Below are positions 37,501 to 47,117 of a stretch of 64,000 nt of DNA, one piece after another. The stretch comes from Candidatus Delongbacteria bacterium. GTDB lineage: Bacteria; CAIWAD01. Within the stretch, counting starts at the first letter, position 1. Each line of letters opens with the position of its first letter. Where the stretch lies: positions 62,001 to 126,000 of the forward strand of contig JBAYTZ010000001.1 in the NCBI GenBank assembly GCA_041675285.1. The letters run 5' to 3'. The notes beneath the pieces are model-generated. The model was not told where the DNA came from, ran no database searches, and saw only the letters and a list, made by a program, of their open reading frames with translations. Both the position numbers and the translations under genes were made by a program.

Positions 37501-40119
37501 CCCGAGAGCGCGGCGCCCGTGGCCGCCCAGCTCCGGACGGAGGGTCGCATCGCCGACGTGGAGCTGCAGGTCCGCTGCAAGGACGGCTCTATCCTGGACG
37601 GCCTGTTCTCGGGCGAACTGATCACCAGCCAGGGCCGGCAGTACAACCTGACCGTGATGCTGGACCTGACGGAGCGCAAGCGCGCGGAGGCGGAGCTGAC
37701 CCGCCGCAACTCGGCCCTCCACGCGATCATTGAGAACCAGCCCGGCCTGGTCTGGCTGAAGGACCGCGCGGGCCGCTTCCTGGCCGTGAACACGGCCTTC
37801 GCCAAGGCCTGCGGCAAGGAGAGCGCCGAGCAGGTGGTGGGGCTGACGGACGAACAGGTCTGGCCGCCCGAGCTGGCCGAGCGCTACACGGCCGACGACG
37901 CGCGCGTGATGCAGTGGGAGGCCGGGATCCACGTCGAGGAGCCGGTCTTCCGCCACGGCCAGACCAGCTGGTTCGAGACCTTCAAGACGCCCGTGACCAA
38001 CGGGGCGGGCGTGATCGTCGGCACCACGGGCTACGCCCACGAGATCACCGAGCGCAAGCAGGCGGAGGCCGAACTCAAGCGCCAGGCCGCCCTGATCACC
38101 TCGCTGCTGGATTCCATGCCCGACCTGGTCTTCTTCAAGAGCGTGAACGGCGTCTACCTGGGTTGCAACCCGCGCTTCGCCGAATTCGCCGGCCGCCCGC
38201 GCGAGGAGATCGTCGGCCGCACCGACGTCGAATTGTTCGGGGTCCAGGTGGCCGAGTCCTTCCTGGAGTACGACCGCCGGATCCTCACGAGCCGCGAGCC
38301 CCACCGCAACGACGAGTGGATCACCTTCCCGGACGGCCGGCGGATCCTGGTGGACACGCTCAAAACGCCCTTCTGGGGACCCGACGGCGCCCTGGTGGGC
38401 CTGCTGGGGATCAGCCGGGACATCACCGAGCGCAAGCGCGACGAGGAGGCCCTGCGCGTGCTCAACTCGCGGATGGAGTCCCAGTACCTCTTCGCCACGG
38501 AGCTGGCCATCCAGGCGGAGATGGCCAGTTCGGCCAAGAGCCAGTTCCTGGCCAACATGAGCCACGAGATACGCACGCCCATGAACGGCGTGATCGGGAT
38601 GACCGGCCTGCTGCTGGATACGGAGCTCAGCGCCGAGCAGCGCGGCTACGCCGAGATCGTGCGCCGCAGCGGCGAGGCGCTGCTGGTTTTGATCAACGAC
38701 ATCCTGGACTTCTCCAAGATCGAGGCCGGCCGGCTGGAGCTGGAGCGGCTGGACTTCGACCTGCAGGATCTGCTGGACGACTTCGCCGCCACCCTGGCCG
38801 TGCGCGTGCAGGAGCAGGGCCTGGAACTGCGCTGCAGCGTGGATCCGGCGGTGCCCGTCCGGCTCTGCGGCGACCCCGGCCGTCTGCGCCAGATCCTCAC
38901 CAACCTGGTGGGCAACGCCGTCAAGTTCACGCCGGCCGGCTCGGTGACGGTGCGGGTCCTGCTGGAGGAGGAGCTGCCCACGGACGACGCCGGGCCGGCG
39001 GACGTGCGCCTGCGCTTCGTCGTGCGCGACACGGGCATCGGCATTCCGGCGGACAAGCTGGACCAGCTCTTCGACAAGTTCACCCAGGTGGACGCCTCCA
39101 CCACGCGCCGCTACGGCGGGACGGGCCTGGGGCTGGCCATCTCCAAGCAGCTGTCCGAGTTGATGGGCGGAAGCATCGGCGTGGAGAGCGCGCCGGGCCA
39201 GGGCTCCGAGTTCTGGTTCACCGTCCGGCTGGGCCGGCTGGCCGGGGAGGCGGGTCCGCCGCGGGCGGCCGCCGGGCCGCCGATCCGCCCGCTGCCGGGG
39301 CTGCTGGCCGGTCGGCCGGCCCGGATCCTGCTGGCGGAGGACAATCCCACCAACCAACAGGTGGCCCAGGGCATCCTGGCGAAACTGGGTCTGCGCGCCG
39401 ACGCGGTGGCCACCGGCGAAGAGGTGCTGCGCGCGCTGGCGGACATCCCCTACGACCTGGTGCTGATGGACGTCCAGATGCCCCAGATGGACGGACTGGA
39501 GGCCACGGCCCTGATCCGCGCCGGCCAGTCCGGCGTCCGCGATCCGGCGGTTCCCATCATCGCCATGACCGCCCACGCCATGCAGGGCGACCGCGAGCGC
39601 TGCCTGGAGGCGGGGATGAACGACTACGTCACCAAGCCCGTGGATCCCCGGGCGCTGGCCATGGCGCTGGAGCGCTGGCTGCCCCGGGGCCGGGGCGAGG
39701 GCGGTCCCCGGCCGGAAGCCGCGGGCGCGCCAGAGCGCGACGAAACTGCACCGGGCGCCACCCCGCCGGACCGGCTGCTCTGGAACCGCGCCGCCCTGCT
39801 GGAGCGCCTGCTGCAGGACGGCGAGCTGGCCGCGGTCATCATGACGGCCTTCCTGGGGGACATTCCCCAGCAGCTGCAGGCCCTGCGCGGCTACGTGGAG
39901 GAGGGCGACGCGGCGGGCGCGGAACGCCAGGCCCACACCATCAAGGGCGCGGCGGCCAACGTGGGCGCCGAGGGCCTGCAGGGCGCCGCCCACGGGCTGG
40001 AGCGCGCGGCGCGCGACGGCGACCTGGCGACCGTGCGGGCGGGCCTGGCCGGGCTGGAGGACGCTTTCGAGGCCCTGCGCCGGGTGGCCACAGCCGAGTC
40101 GGCGCCGCTCAAGGAGTGA
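34534..40119 (+). CDS. Hybrid sensor histidine kinase with six PAS domains, receiver and HPt
   Basis: 1861 residues. Helix at about 18-38, a periplasmic sensor, helices at about 195-255, a second periplasmic segment to about 510 and a last helix at about 515-540. Then six PAS domains start near 559, 691, 816, 936, 1061 and 1186. HisKA follows with FLANMSHEIRTPMNGVIGM (His about 1344), HATPase with GTGLGLAISKQL, a receiver with LVLMDVQMPQMDG (Asp about 1644) and a C-terminal HPt with AHTIKGAAANVG (His about 1800). All parts of an internal His-Asp-His phosphorelay are present, and the HPt probably hands phosphate to the two response regulators just downstream. The signal is unknown; the double periplasmic region suggests an extracellular ligand. 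Confidence 0.95.
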   Translation: MSAWFRFYDRVRTHRLWLVGVLGTLLGLAGLFSGWAARQADREMREALLQQARLMAQAIDLAQVQTLSGGPADQDAPVYHQLKQQLAGLRQASPQCRFLYLLARRPDGRLIFLVDSEPAGSEDCSLPGEVYPEASAELRALFDNGVGRVEGPVQDRWGRWVSALIPLLDPVSGRPVAVLGQDVDAGAWSWEVASRAALPVGLLLTLCGVVAVVLVSLRRAPVTPKPVLRRLLLPLAGVLLLLLAGMGALLSLQQDSRLRESGRRVLQDASSELSRALAEQTRSLLALEGVLVLDADLRQALAERDWQCLLEHSAPVFAGLKAEHALTHFSFISPDLECLLRVHHPDERGDRLERFTAREARRTGRMVAGLEVGPLGTYTLRVVRPVFEGRRLIGFLELGKEIEDVLAGIHRQPGLELAVLIRKDALERAGWEAGMRQLGRPADWEQFPADVLVYTSGRNLPAQAAQRINAGMDPSGAERTRGVLRFLSVPLRDASGRETGHLLAMLDLSPSQAEHRRLLLFAAGAGLALLSGLFGFLYVLLRRTDAGIRAQQADLGKSRELLSATLASMGDGVIACDRRGDVVLLNAAAERLTGWSAAEALGQPGRAVYRIIDSRSGESAEPPLERSLREGAVVEGSGHAVLVDRDGGERRVADSCAPIRDAAGEVIGAVLVFRDVSLDHQRRAALSESEARYNQLASQSRTCAWEVDLTGRFTYVSPVAAELLGYQPGELLADWHRHELCPAEQRAEFLARVQEVAERREAFVNLLNLVETRDGARLWVSTNGIPLFDPDGSLRGYRGSDTDVSERVQAEEALRESEANFRAFFRSMSDMVLVGTPDGRILFANEAVTQKLGYGPDELQTMQMLDLHPAERRAEAAEIFTAMFRGERSSCPLPLSTRKGVLLPVETRIWAGKWNGVDCVFGVSKDLSVEEEGRQRFERLFRSNPALMALTSLPERRFTDVNDAFLAKTGYRREEVLGRTVAELGLFVEPESAAPVAAQLRTEGRIADVELQVRCKDGSILDGLFSGELITSQGRQYNLTVMLDLTERKRAEAELTRRNSALHAIIENQPGLVWLKDRAGRFLAVNTAFAKACGKESAEQVVGLTDEQVWPPELAERYTADDARVMQWEAGIHVEEPVFRHGQTSWFETFKTPVTNGAGVIVGTTGYAHEITERKQAEAELKRQAALITSLLDSMPDLVFFKSVNGVYLGCNPRFAEFAGRPREEIVGRTDVELFGVQVAESFLEYDRRILTSREPHRNDEWITFPDGRRILVDTLKTPFWGPDGALVGLLGISRDITERKRDEEALRVLNSRMESQYLFATELAIQAEMASSAKSQFLANMSHEIRTPMNGVIGMTGLLLDTELSAEQRGYAEIVRRSGEALLVLINDILDFSKIEAGRLELERLDFDLQDLLDDFAATLAVRVQEQGLELRCSVDPAVPVRLCGDPGRLRQILTNLVGNAVKFTPAGSVTVRVLLEEELPTDDAGPADVRLRFVVRDTGIGIPADKLDQLFDKFTQVDASTTRRYGGTGLGLAISKQLSELMGGSIGVESAPGQGSEFWFTVRLGRLAGEAGPPRAAAGPPIRPLPGLLAGRPARILLAEDNPTNQQVAQGILAKLGLRADAVATGEEVLRALADIPYDLVLMDVQMPQMDGLEATALIRAGQSGVRDPAVPIIAMTAHAMQGDRERCLEAGMNDYVTKPVDPRALAMALERWLPRGRGEGGPRPEAAGAPERDETAPGATPPDRLLWNRAALLERLLQDGELAAVIMTAFLGDIPQQLQALRGYVEEGDAAGAERQAHTIKGAAANVGAEGLQGAAHGLERAARDGDLATVRAGLAGLEDAFEALRRVATAESAPLKE

Positions 40120-40176
40120 CCGCGCGGATGTCGATAACTACCCGAGACCCAGTGATTCATCAGTGAGGATCGTGTC

Positions 40177-40572
40177 ATGAAAACCCTGATCGTGGAAGAC
40201 GACTTCACCAGCCGGCTGCTGCTGCAGGAACTGCTCAAGGGCTATGGAGCCACGCACATCGCCGTCAACGGGCGCGAGGCCGTGGAGGCTGTGCGCATCG
40301 CGCTGGTCACCAGCCAGCCCTACGACCTGATCTGCCTGGACATCATGATGCCCGAAATGGACGGCCAGCAGGCGCTGAAGGAGATCCGCAAGCTGGAGGA
40401 GAGCCGGGGCATCCAGCCTGGCCAGGGCGCGAAAATCATGATGACCACGGCCCTGGGCGACATCAAGAACGTGGGCGAGGCCTACCGCAACCTCTGCGAT
40501 TCCTACCTGGGCAAGCCCGTCCACAAGGCCGAGCTGCTGGGCGAGCTGCGCAAGCTCAACCTGGTGGCCTGA
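40177..40572 (+). CDS. Single-domain response regulator (CheY-like)
   Basis: 131 residues made only of a receiver domain: acidic VEDD at 7-9, phospho-acceptor Asp55 in LICLDIMMPEMDG, MTTA for the Thr/Ser position and GKP with the conserved Lys. It has no output domain, so it probably relays phosphate or acts by protein contact. It lies 57 bases after the hybrid kinase and 14 bases before a second regulator, in the same orientation. GAGG precedes the start. Confidence 0.93.
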   Translation: MKTLIVEDDFTSRLLLQELLKGYGATHIAVNGREAVEAVRIALVTSQPYDLICLDIMMPEMDGQQALKEIRKLEESRGIQPGQGAKIMMTTALGDIKNVGEAYRNLCDSYLGKPVHKAELLGELRKLNLVA

Positions 40573-40586
40573 GCGGGGACCCCAGC

Positions 40587-41195
40587 GTGCGCATCCTGAT
40601 CGCCGAAGACGATCTCACCTCGCGGGTCATGCTGGCGGCCGTGCTGCGATCCCAGGGCCACGAGGTGCTGGAGACCGCCGACGGAGCGGCCGCCTGGGAC
40701 GAGCTGCAGAAGCCGGACGCCCCCGCGCTGGCCGTGCTGGACTGGATGATGCCGCGGATGGACGGGCTGGAAGTGGTGCGGCGCGTCCGGCAGCGGAGCG
40801 CCACGCGGCCCTTCTACCTCATCATGCTGACCACCCGGGCGGACACGCCCGACATCATCGCCGGGCTGGACGCCGGGGCCGACGACTATCTGGTCAAGCC
40901 CTTCGATCCGGGCGAACTGCGCGCCCGGCTGGAGGTGGGCCGGCGGATGATCGAGCTGCAGCTGGCCCTGACCGCCAAGCTCGCCGAGCTGGGCCAGGCC
41001 GTCGAGGAGATCAAGACCCTGAGCGGCATCCTGCCCATCTGCGCCGGCTGCAAGCGGATCCGCGATGATTCGGGCTACTGGCAGCAGGTGGAGATCTACG
41101 TCCGCGACCACTCCGAGGCCGAGTTCAGCCACGGGCTCTGCCCGACCTGCGTGGAGCGGCTCTATCCCGACCTGCCGGCCGCGGACCCCGAGTAG
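40587..41195 (+). CDS. Response regulator with C-terminal Cys4 module
   Basis: 202 residues from a GTG start with GGGGA upstream. Receiver domain 1-120: AEDD, phospho-acceptor Asp52 in VLDWMMPRMDG, and KPFDPGEL. A short helical linker leads to a C-terminal module with CAGCKRIRDDSGYWQQVE and GLCPTCVERLYPDL. The two CxxC pairs suggest a small zinc-binding knuckle; this tail recurs on PAS and receiver proteins in many phyla, but its job is not known. Probably the terminal output of the phosphorelay started by the hybrid kinase at 34534. Confidence 0.9.
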   Translation: MRILIAEDDLTSRVMLAAVLRSQGHEVLETADGAAAWDELQKPDAPALAVLDWMMPRMDGLEVVRRVRQRSATRPFYLIMLTTRADTPDIIAGLDAGADDYLVKPFDPGELRARLEVGRRMIELQLALTAKLAELGQAVEEIKTLSGILPICAGCKRIRDDSGYWQQVEIYVRDHSEAEFSHGLCPTCVERLYPDLPAADPE

Positions 41196-41211
41196 CCCGC
41201 CGCCCAGTTCC

Positions 41212-42273
41212 TCAGGGGGTGCGCAGGGTCAGTCCGGCCGCCAGACTGCGCGTGATGGCCCCATAATAGGTCAGACTGGAGTCCGTCCGGCGCCAGGTGC
41301 CCTCCAGCGAGGCCTGCAGCTGCCACCCTTTTGTTCCCACGGACCAGATCCGCGAGCAGGCCAGCGCCGTCTGCAGGCTCTCGTCGCGCCGCGCCGAGCG
41401 GCCCGGTTCCGCGGCGTAGTCCGCCGCCAGCCACCCCACGGTCAGGCTGGAGCGCCAGCGCCGGCCCAGCCGCTGCAGACCGGCTTCCACCTGCCAGCCG
41501 TCCCACAACAGCTCGCCCGGATCCAGCCCGCTCTCGGTCAGGCTCAGCAGGTCATCAGCGCCCGGCGCCAGCTGCCAGCGCCGGCTGGTCAGCAGGCGCA
41601 GGCCCGTGCGCTCGCCCAGCGGACGGGAGAGTCGCAGGCTGGTCCAGAGCCAGGGCGTGTCCACCGGCGGGTCCAGCTCCCGGTAGCGCCGCAGCTGCAC
41701 GCCGCTCTCCAGGTCCAGGGCCAGGGGCAGATCCAGGGCCAGATTGGCGCCCAGCGCCAGCGAGAGGTCGCGGTAGTCGGCGTCCAGGCTGTCCGGGACG
41801 GAGGGGAAGCGGGTGGCCGAGGCCAGGAACTGGCCGCGCAGAAGCAGGCGGCCGCCCTGCCGTCGGCGTGCACCCAGGACCACGAAGAGGCGGTCGCGGT
41901 CGTAGAGATCGTAGTCGTCCTGGTAGTGCTGGCGGAACCAGCCCGCCTGGGCCCACAGGCTCTCGAAGAGCGGCCCGCCCGCGCCCAGGTTGAGTTGCAG
42001 GGTGTGGTTGGCCTCGCCCAGTTCGCCGTGGTCGCTGAGCCGCGTGAGACGCCCGCCCGCCTCCAGCCCCAGCAGCGGGCTCAGGGGCTGGTTCAGGCGC
42101 AGGGAGAGGGTCCCGCCCAGATCGGCCAGCGCCAGGCTGTCGCCCAGCAGGTTGTCCGTCCAGCTGGACTGCAGGCCGAGCTGGAGGGCCGGGACCGGCA
42201 GCCCGTGGGCCGCCAGGGGCGCCAGCAGGGCCAGCAGACGGAGCCCTTGGCGGAGCAGGCCCGGCGCTTTCAT
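41212..42273 (-). CDS. Probable outer-membrane beta-barrel protein
   Basis: 353 residues. N-terminal signal peptide (LRQGLRLLALLAPLAAHG). The mature part is a run of alternating strands: LQLGLQSSWTDNLLG, LGGTLSLRLNQPL, HTLQLNLGAGG, RLLLRGQFLASATRF, LSLALGANLALDL, SLTVGWLAADYA and a last ITRSLAAGLTLRTP. This is a barrel of perhaps 16 or more strands, of no family I can name. The start is 2 bases after the stop of the Ca-binding protein gene, so both are expressed from the sigma-54 site at 42795. It may secrete, anchor or assemble that protein; this is inference. Confidence 0.78.
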   Translation of the reverse strand: MKAPGLLRQGLRLLALLAPLAAHGLPVPALQLGLQSSWTDNLLGDSLALADLGGTLSLRLNQPLSPLLGLEAGGRLTRLSDHGELGEANHTLQLNLGAGGPLFESLWAQAGWFRQHYQDDYDLYDRDRLFVVLGARRRQGGRLLLRGQFLASATRFPSVPDSLDADYRDLSLALGANLALDLPLALDLESGVQLRRYRELDPPVDTPWLWTSLRLSRPLGERTGLRLLTSRRWQLAPGADDLLSLTESGLDPGELLWDGWQVEAGLQRLGRRWRSSLTVGWLAADYAAEPGRSARRDESLQTALACSRIWSVGTKGWQLQASLEGTWRRTDSSLTYYGAITRSLAAGLTLRTP

Positions 42274-42275
42274 GC

Positions 42276-42767
42276 TCAGTGGCCGCCCGGGCCGTGACCG
42301 CCGCCGTTGCCGCCGCCGTTGCCACCGCCAGAGCCGTTGCGTCCGTTGGGGTCGTTAAGGAAGCGTCCGCCCTGGGGACAGGGCGCCAGCGGATCCTGCC
42401 AGCCCGCCCCGCCCTGGCCGGCGTGCTGCCACTGCCAGGCCGGGCCCCAGCCCTGACGGGCGCGGGAGTCGTACCAACCACGATAGAGCAGGCTGTCCCG
42501 GGCCAGGCTGTCCGGGCGGACCGCGCCAGCGCGCCAAGGTGTGCCCTGGCCGCCCGGCCCGCGCCGCGGCGTGCCCACCCGCAGGCGGGTCTGATCCGGA
42601 TCCACGCAATCGGGGATGCCGTCGCGGTCCGTGTCCGGGGCCAGGTCGTTGAAGCCGTCCCCGTCCTGATCGACGAAGGCCGGTCCGCGCCGGCCCCCGG
42701 CGCCGAGGGAGACCAGCGCGACCAGGCAGAGGGTCAGCAGGCTGAGCAGGCGGCGGGGGAGTTTCAT
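42276..42767 (-). CDS. Secreted Ca-binding repeat protein (thrombospondin type 3-like)
   Basis: 163 residues from ATG at 42767 (AGGAG upstream). Signal peptide 1-24. Immediately after it FVDQDGDGFNDLAPDTDRDG and IPDCVDPDQT carry DxDxDG loops of the kind that bind Ca2+ in thrombospondin type 3 repeats. A Gln/Trp-rich middle (WGPAWQWQHAGQGG) and a Gly/Asn/His-rich tail (SGGGNGGGNGGGHGPGGH) follow. It is probably an extracellular, Ca-rigidified protein. First gene of an operon with the barrel protein, directly behind a sigma-54 site. It is related in repeat type to the protein at 46302. Confidence 0.8.
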   Translation of the reverse strand: MKLPRRLLSLLTLCLVALVSLGAGGRRGPAFVDQDGDGFNDLAPDTDRDGIPDCVDPDQTRLRVGTPRRGPGGQGTPWRAGAVRPDSLARDSLLYRGWYDSRARQGWGPAWQWQHAGQGGAGWQDPLAPCPQGGRFLNDPNGRNGSGGGNGGGNGGGHGPGGH

Positions 42768-42794
42768 GGCGGGACTCCTGTTTGGCCGTTGCAG

Positions 42795-42810
42795 AGCAAG
42801 CTCCATGCCA
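42795..42810 (-). promoter_or_regulatory. Sigma-54 (-24/-12) promoter of the Ca-binding protein/barrel operon
   Basis: On the minus strand TGGCATG-GAGC-TTGCT, with exact GG-N10-GC spacing and one mismatch to the consensus. Predicted start near 42784 leaves only about 17 leader bases, which still include the AGGAG ribosome binding site. Confidence 0.7.
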
Positions 42811-42879
42811 GCCCGGCGGCGCGTTCACGGATTGACCGGCAAGCACATCCCGCCACAGTCGGGCCGCGCGTCGCCCCCA

Positions 42880-42918
42880 GGCCGACCGCGGGGTCGGCCA
42901 CCCGACCTCTTCGTCGGG

Positions 42919-42919
<1 letters not shown>
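42880..42919 (-). terminator. Tandem hairpins after the NtrC-type regulator gene
   Basis: Two perfect hairpins lie side by side: ACCCGAC/GTCGGGT (42900-42919, loop of 6) beginning at the stop codon, and GGCCGACC/GGTCGGCC (42880-42899, loop of 4). No T-run is present. They probably stop read-through from the regulator gene into the sigma-54-controlled operon. Confidence 0.6.
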
Positions 42920-44282
<1,363 letters not shown>

Positions 44283-44286
<4 letters not shown>

Positions 44287-45974
44287 GCGGGGATCTCCAG
44301 GAAAAACGTGAAGGTGGCGCCGCCGCCGGGCGTGTCCGAGACGTCCACGTGGCCGTCGTGCTGGGCCGCGCAGCGCTGGACCAGGGGCAGGCCAAGGCCC
44401 GTGCCGCTGGCCCGGGTGGTGTAGTACAGGTCGAAGATCTTGCGGCGCTGTTCCTCGGGCACGCCCGGCCCGTTGTCCGCCACGGAGAACCAGGCCCAGC
44501 CTTCGCGGGTGCCGCTGGCCAGGATCACGCGCCCGCCTGTCTCGGGCAGGGCCTGCAGGGCGTTGAGCAGCAGGTTGAGCACGGCCTGGCGGAAGGCGTC
44601 GGCGTCCAGCCGCAGCGGCGGCAGCTCGGCCAGCTCCGCCCGGAACTCCACGCCGCGGCTCTGGGCCAGGCTGGCGAAGGTCTCCACCACTTGCTGCAAG
44701 ACGGCCGCGGAATCCTGCGGCTGCCGGTTGATGGCGGGCGGGCGGGCGAACTGCAGGAAGTCGCCGACGATCCGCTCGATGCGCTGGGCCTCCCGGCGGA
44801 TGGACTGGACGATCTCTCCATAGAGCTGGGCGTGGCGGACGGGATCCAGCTGGAACTCCAGCCGCTGGGCGGCCATGGCGATGGTGTTGAGCGGGTTGCG
44901 GATCTCGTGGGCCACCCCGCCGGCCAGCGAGCCCATCGCCGCCAGCCGCTCGCGCAGGCTGCGCTCCGCCTCCAGCCGCCGCACCTCACCTTCGATGCGC
45001 CGCTTCTCGCCCGAGAGCAGGCGGACGGACTGCCGGGAGAGGATGAAGGCCAGCAGCACGCCGGCCAGGGCCAGCACCAGCAGCGTGCGCAGTCCGATGG
45101 CCCAGCGCGCGCGGGCCAGGATCTGGCGCAGCCCGGGATTGACGATTCCCAGCCGCAGCACCACGCCGGGCTGGCTGCCGAAGGGCGTGCGGGCCTCGAA
45201 GATCGCCCCCTCCGGGCTGTCCAGGGTCACGGTCTCGAAGGCCGTCACCTCAAGCGCCTGGTCATGCTCAGGGTCGCCGGGCCGCTCCACCCAGTCGGGC
45301 AGGCGGGGCGTGGCGGCGATGAGCTGCTCGCGCGAGTCCAGGGTGGCGTAGCGCACCTCGGGGTGGCTCGCCAGGTCCTCCAGCAGCGCGCTGATGCCCA
45401 CCGTGCGCCGGATGGCCAGCAGCTGACGCGAGTCCACGGCCACGCGCAGCCGCTGCCCGCGGGGCAGGCGGCGCACCACGCCGAAGTAGCGCTGGCCGCT
45501 CAGCGAATCCGTGAACAGGCCGCCGGCGCGGGTCAGGGAGTCCGGCGCTCCCGCGCCCTGGAAGTCCTCATCCAGGCGGCCCGGACCCCGGTTGCCCGCG
45601 CGCCAGCGGCCCTCGGCATCGAAGAGGTCCAGCCGGTCCACTTCCGCCCGTCGGGCCAGCCCACTCCAGTCGATGCCGGCCGATCCGCCCGTCGTCAACT
45701 CCTCCAACAGATTGGAGACGGCGAAGAGCTGGTCGCTGAGGGCGTCCTTCACATACTGCTCGGCCAGCGCCGCCCGGGCCGTGGAGCGCTCCACGTGCCG
45801 CACCAGCACCTGGGCCTGGTCGGAGGCCAACCGCAGGGTCAGCCGCCGCACGCGCAGGTAGTCCAGCAGGCCCACTCCCAGCAGAATCACGGTCAGCAGA
45901 CCGATCACCGCCGGCAGGGCCGTCCGGGAGCCGCGCAGGGGATTCAACCGGCGGATGAGCGGGAAAGGCGGCAT
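44283..45974 (-). CDS. Membrane sensor histidine kinase, NtrB/ZraS-type partner
   Basis: 563 residues from ATG at 45974 (GAGGA upstream). A first membrane helix at about 20-40 (LPAVIGLLTVILLGVGLLDYL), a periplasmic sensor of about 220 residues with no recognised family, a second helix (LRTLLVLALAGVLLAFIL), a short linker and the kinase core with MGSLAGGVAHEIRNPLNTIAM (phospho-His), LLNALQALPETGG, DNGPGVPEEQR and GTGLGLPLVQR. It senses an envelope or external signal and phosphorylates the co-translated NtrC-type regulator (ATGA overlap). Confidence 0.93.
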
Positions 45975-46301
45975 GGGCGCGCGTCCTCGTGTCGGGGGTC
46001 CGCAGTCAGTGGGGCCGGCCCCAACATAACACACGGCCTGTCTGGGGACGGCCGGCCGCGCCGCCCATCCGGCCGACCCGGGGGTTGGATGGGGCGACCG
46101 GGAAGTCGGACCCGGGCCCGGCGCTTGGGTGCAGGCGGCAAACGGGCAGGGGCGGTGCGCTGGCCATGTGTCCGCCGCTCATGGAGTTTGGATTGTATCA
46201 CGCCGGACAACGGCAATTGGCACGCGGCTTGCCAAAACCCTTTTCAACGACGACGTGACACGAGGTCGCGCCTTCACAACATCCAATTGGTGAGGGACAT
46301 C
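45975..46301. other. Divergent control region between the kinase and the Ca-repeat gene
   Basis: No gene in 327 bases. A GGGGCCGGCCCC palindrome lies near 46010-46021. The sigma-54 site at 46218-46233 faces the Ca-repeat gene. The intervening 130-200 bases are the expected place for NtrC-type activator binding, but I could not identify a clear repeated activator motif. Confidence 0.45.
46218..46233 (+). promoter_or_regulatory. Sigma-54 (-24/-12) promoter of the Ca-binding repeat protein gene
   Basis: TGGCACG-CGGC-TTGCC, followed by AAAACCCTTTT. It matches the RpoN consensus at every core position except the last. Predicted transcript start near 46244, about 58 bases before the ATG at 46302. 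Confidence 0.8.
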
Positions 46302-46913
46302 ATGAATCGGCAACTCCAGCTCCTGCTCGCCGCGCTCGTGCTCGGCACCCTGGCGACGGCGGTCTCGGCTCAGCCCAACGGCAACGGTGGATTCAACCAG
46401 CAGGGGTCGGGCTTCATCGACCTGAACGGCGACGGCTACAACGACAACGCGCCGGACGCGGACGGCGACGGGATTCCCAACGGCCTCGATCCCGACTACC
46501 TGCCGCCCCAGGACGGCGGCGGCAACGGTGGCGGCGGCTTCGTGGACGAGAACGGCGACGGCTACAACGACAACGCGCCGGACGCCGATGGCGACGGGAT
46601 TCCCAACGGCCAGGATCCCGACTACCTGCCGCCCCAGGACGGCAGCGGCAACGGCAACGGCGGCTTCGTGGACGAGGACGGCGACGGCTTCAACGACAAC
46701 GCGCCGGACGCCGATGGCGACGGGATTCCCAACGGCCAGGATCCCGACTACGTTCCGGCCCATGACGGCAGCGGCGGCAAGGGCTTCGGGCAGATGGGCG
46801 GCGGCGACTGCGACCTGACGGGCCCGCATGGCGGCGGCTTCCACGTCCTGCGGCCCGGCACCCGCGGAGCGGCGGCGAGCCAGCCGGTCCGCCAGGCTGG
46901 CGCGAACAACTAG
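46302..46913 (+). CDS. Secreted Ca-binding protein with three DxDGDG repeats
   Basis: 203 residues. Signal peptide 1-23 ending VSA. Residues 38-79, 80-121 and 122 to about 157 are three near-identical 42-residue repeats, each with a DLNGDGYNDNAPD-type loop and ADGDGIPNGQDPDY, the thrombospondin type 3-like Ca2+-binding pattern, and Gly/Asn-rich spacers. The C-terminus has a lone Cys (GGDCDLTGPHGGGFHVL) and no anchor. GAGGGA precedes the ATG. Expressed from a sigma-54 site and closed by the terminator at 46948. It is a relative of the protein at 42276 on the other side of the NtrB/NtrC pair. Confidence 0.85.
   Translation: MNRQLQLLLAALVLGTLATAVSAQPNGNGGFNQQGSGFIDLNGDGYNDNAPDADGDGIPNGLDPDYLPPQDGGGNGGGGFVDENGDGYNDNAPDADGDGIPNGQDPDYLPPQDGSGNGNGGFVDEDGDGFNDNAPDADGDGIPNGQDPDYVPAHDGSGGKGFGQMGGGDCDLTGPHGGGFHVLRPGTRGAAASQPVRQAGANN
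46413..46775 (+). repeat. Three tandem 126-base coding repeats
   Basis: Units begin at about 46413, 46539 and 46665; the third is partly degenerate at its end. Long blocks are identical at the DNA level, for example GGCGACGGGATTCCCAACGG in all three, which indicates recent duplication or gene conversion and potential for copy-number change by slippage or recombination. Confidence 0.8.
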
Positions 46914-46947
46914 CCTCGTCGACCTTCCCGATCTGTCTGCACCTCCA

Positions 46948-46974
46948 CGCGCCCGGCTTCGGCCGGGCGCGTTT
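46948..46974 (+). terminator. Intrinsic terminator after the Ca-repeat gene
   Basis: CGCGCCCGGC and GCCGGGCGCG form a perfect 10-bp stem with a TTCG loop, followed by TTT. It lies 34 bases after the stop codon at 46913. Confidence 0.8.
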
Positions 46975-47117
46975 GCCTGTTCCCCGCACCCGCCCTTGGC
47001 CGGACGCCCGGCCTTCCTTTCCTTGTGCCAGCCGATCCGCGGCGAATCCCGCCCGGCCCCGGGGGCGGGAGCGGCCGCATTCCAGTCATCAATCAGCTCT
47101 TGCTCGAGGAGGCGCCC

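Noticed and set aside
35899..39993. 1364-residue minus-strand open frame opposite the hybrid kinase
   Set aside because: No domain and typical shadow composition; the plus strand encodes clear PAS, HisKA, receiver and HPt domains.
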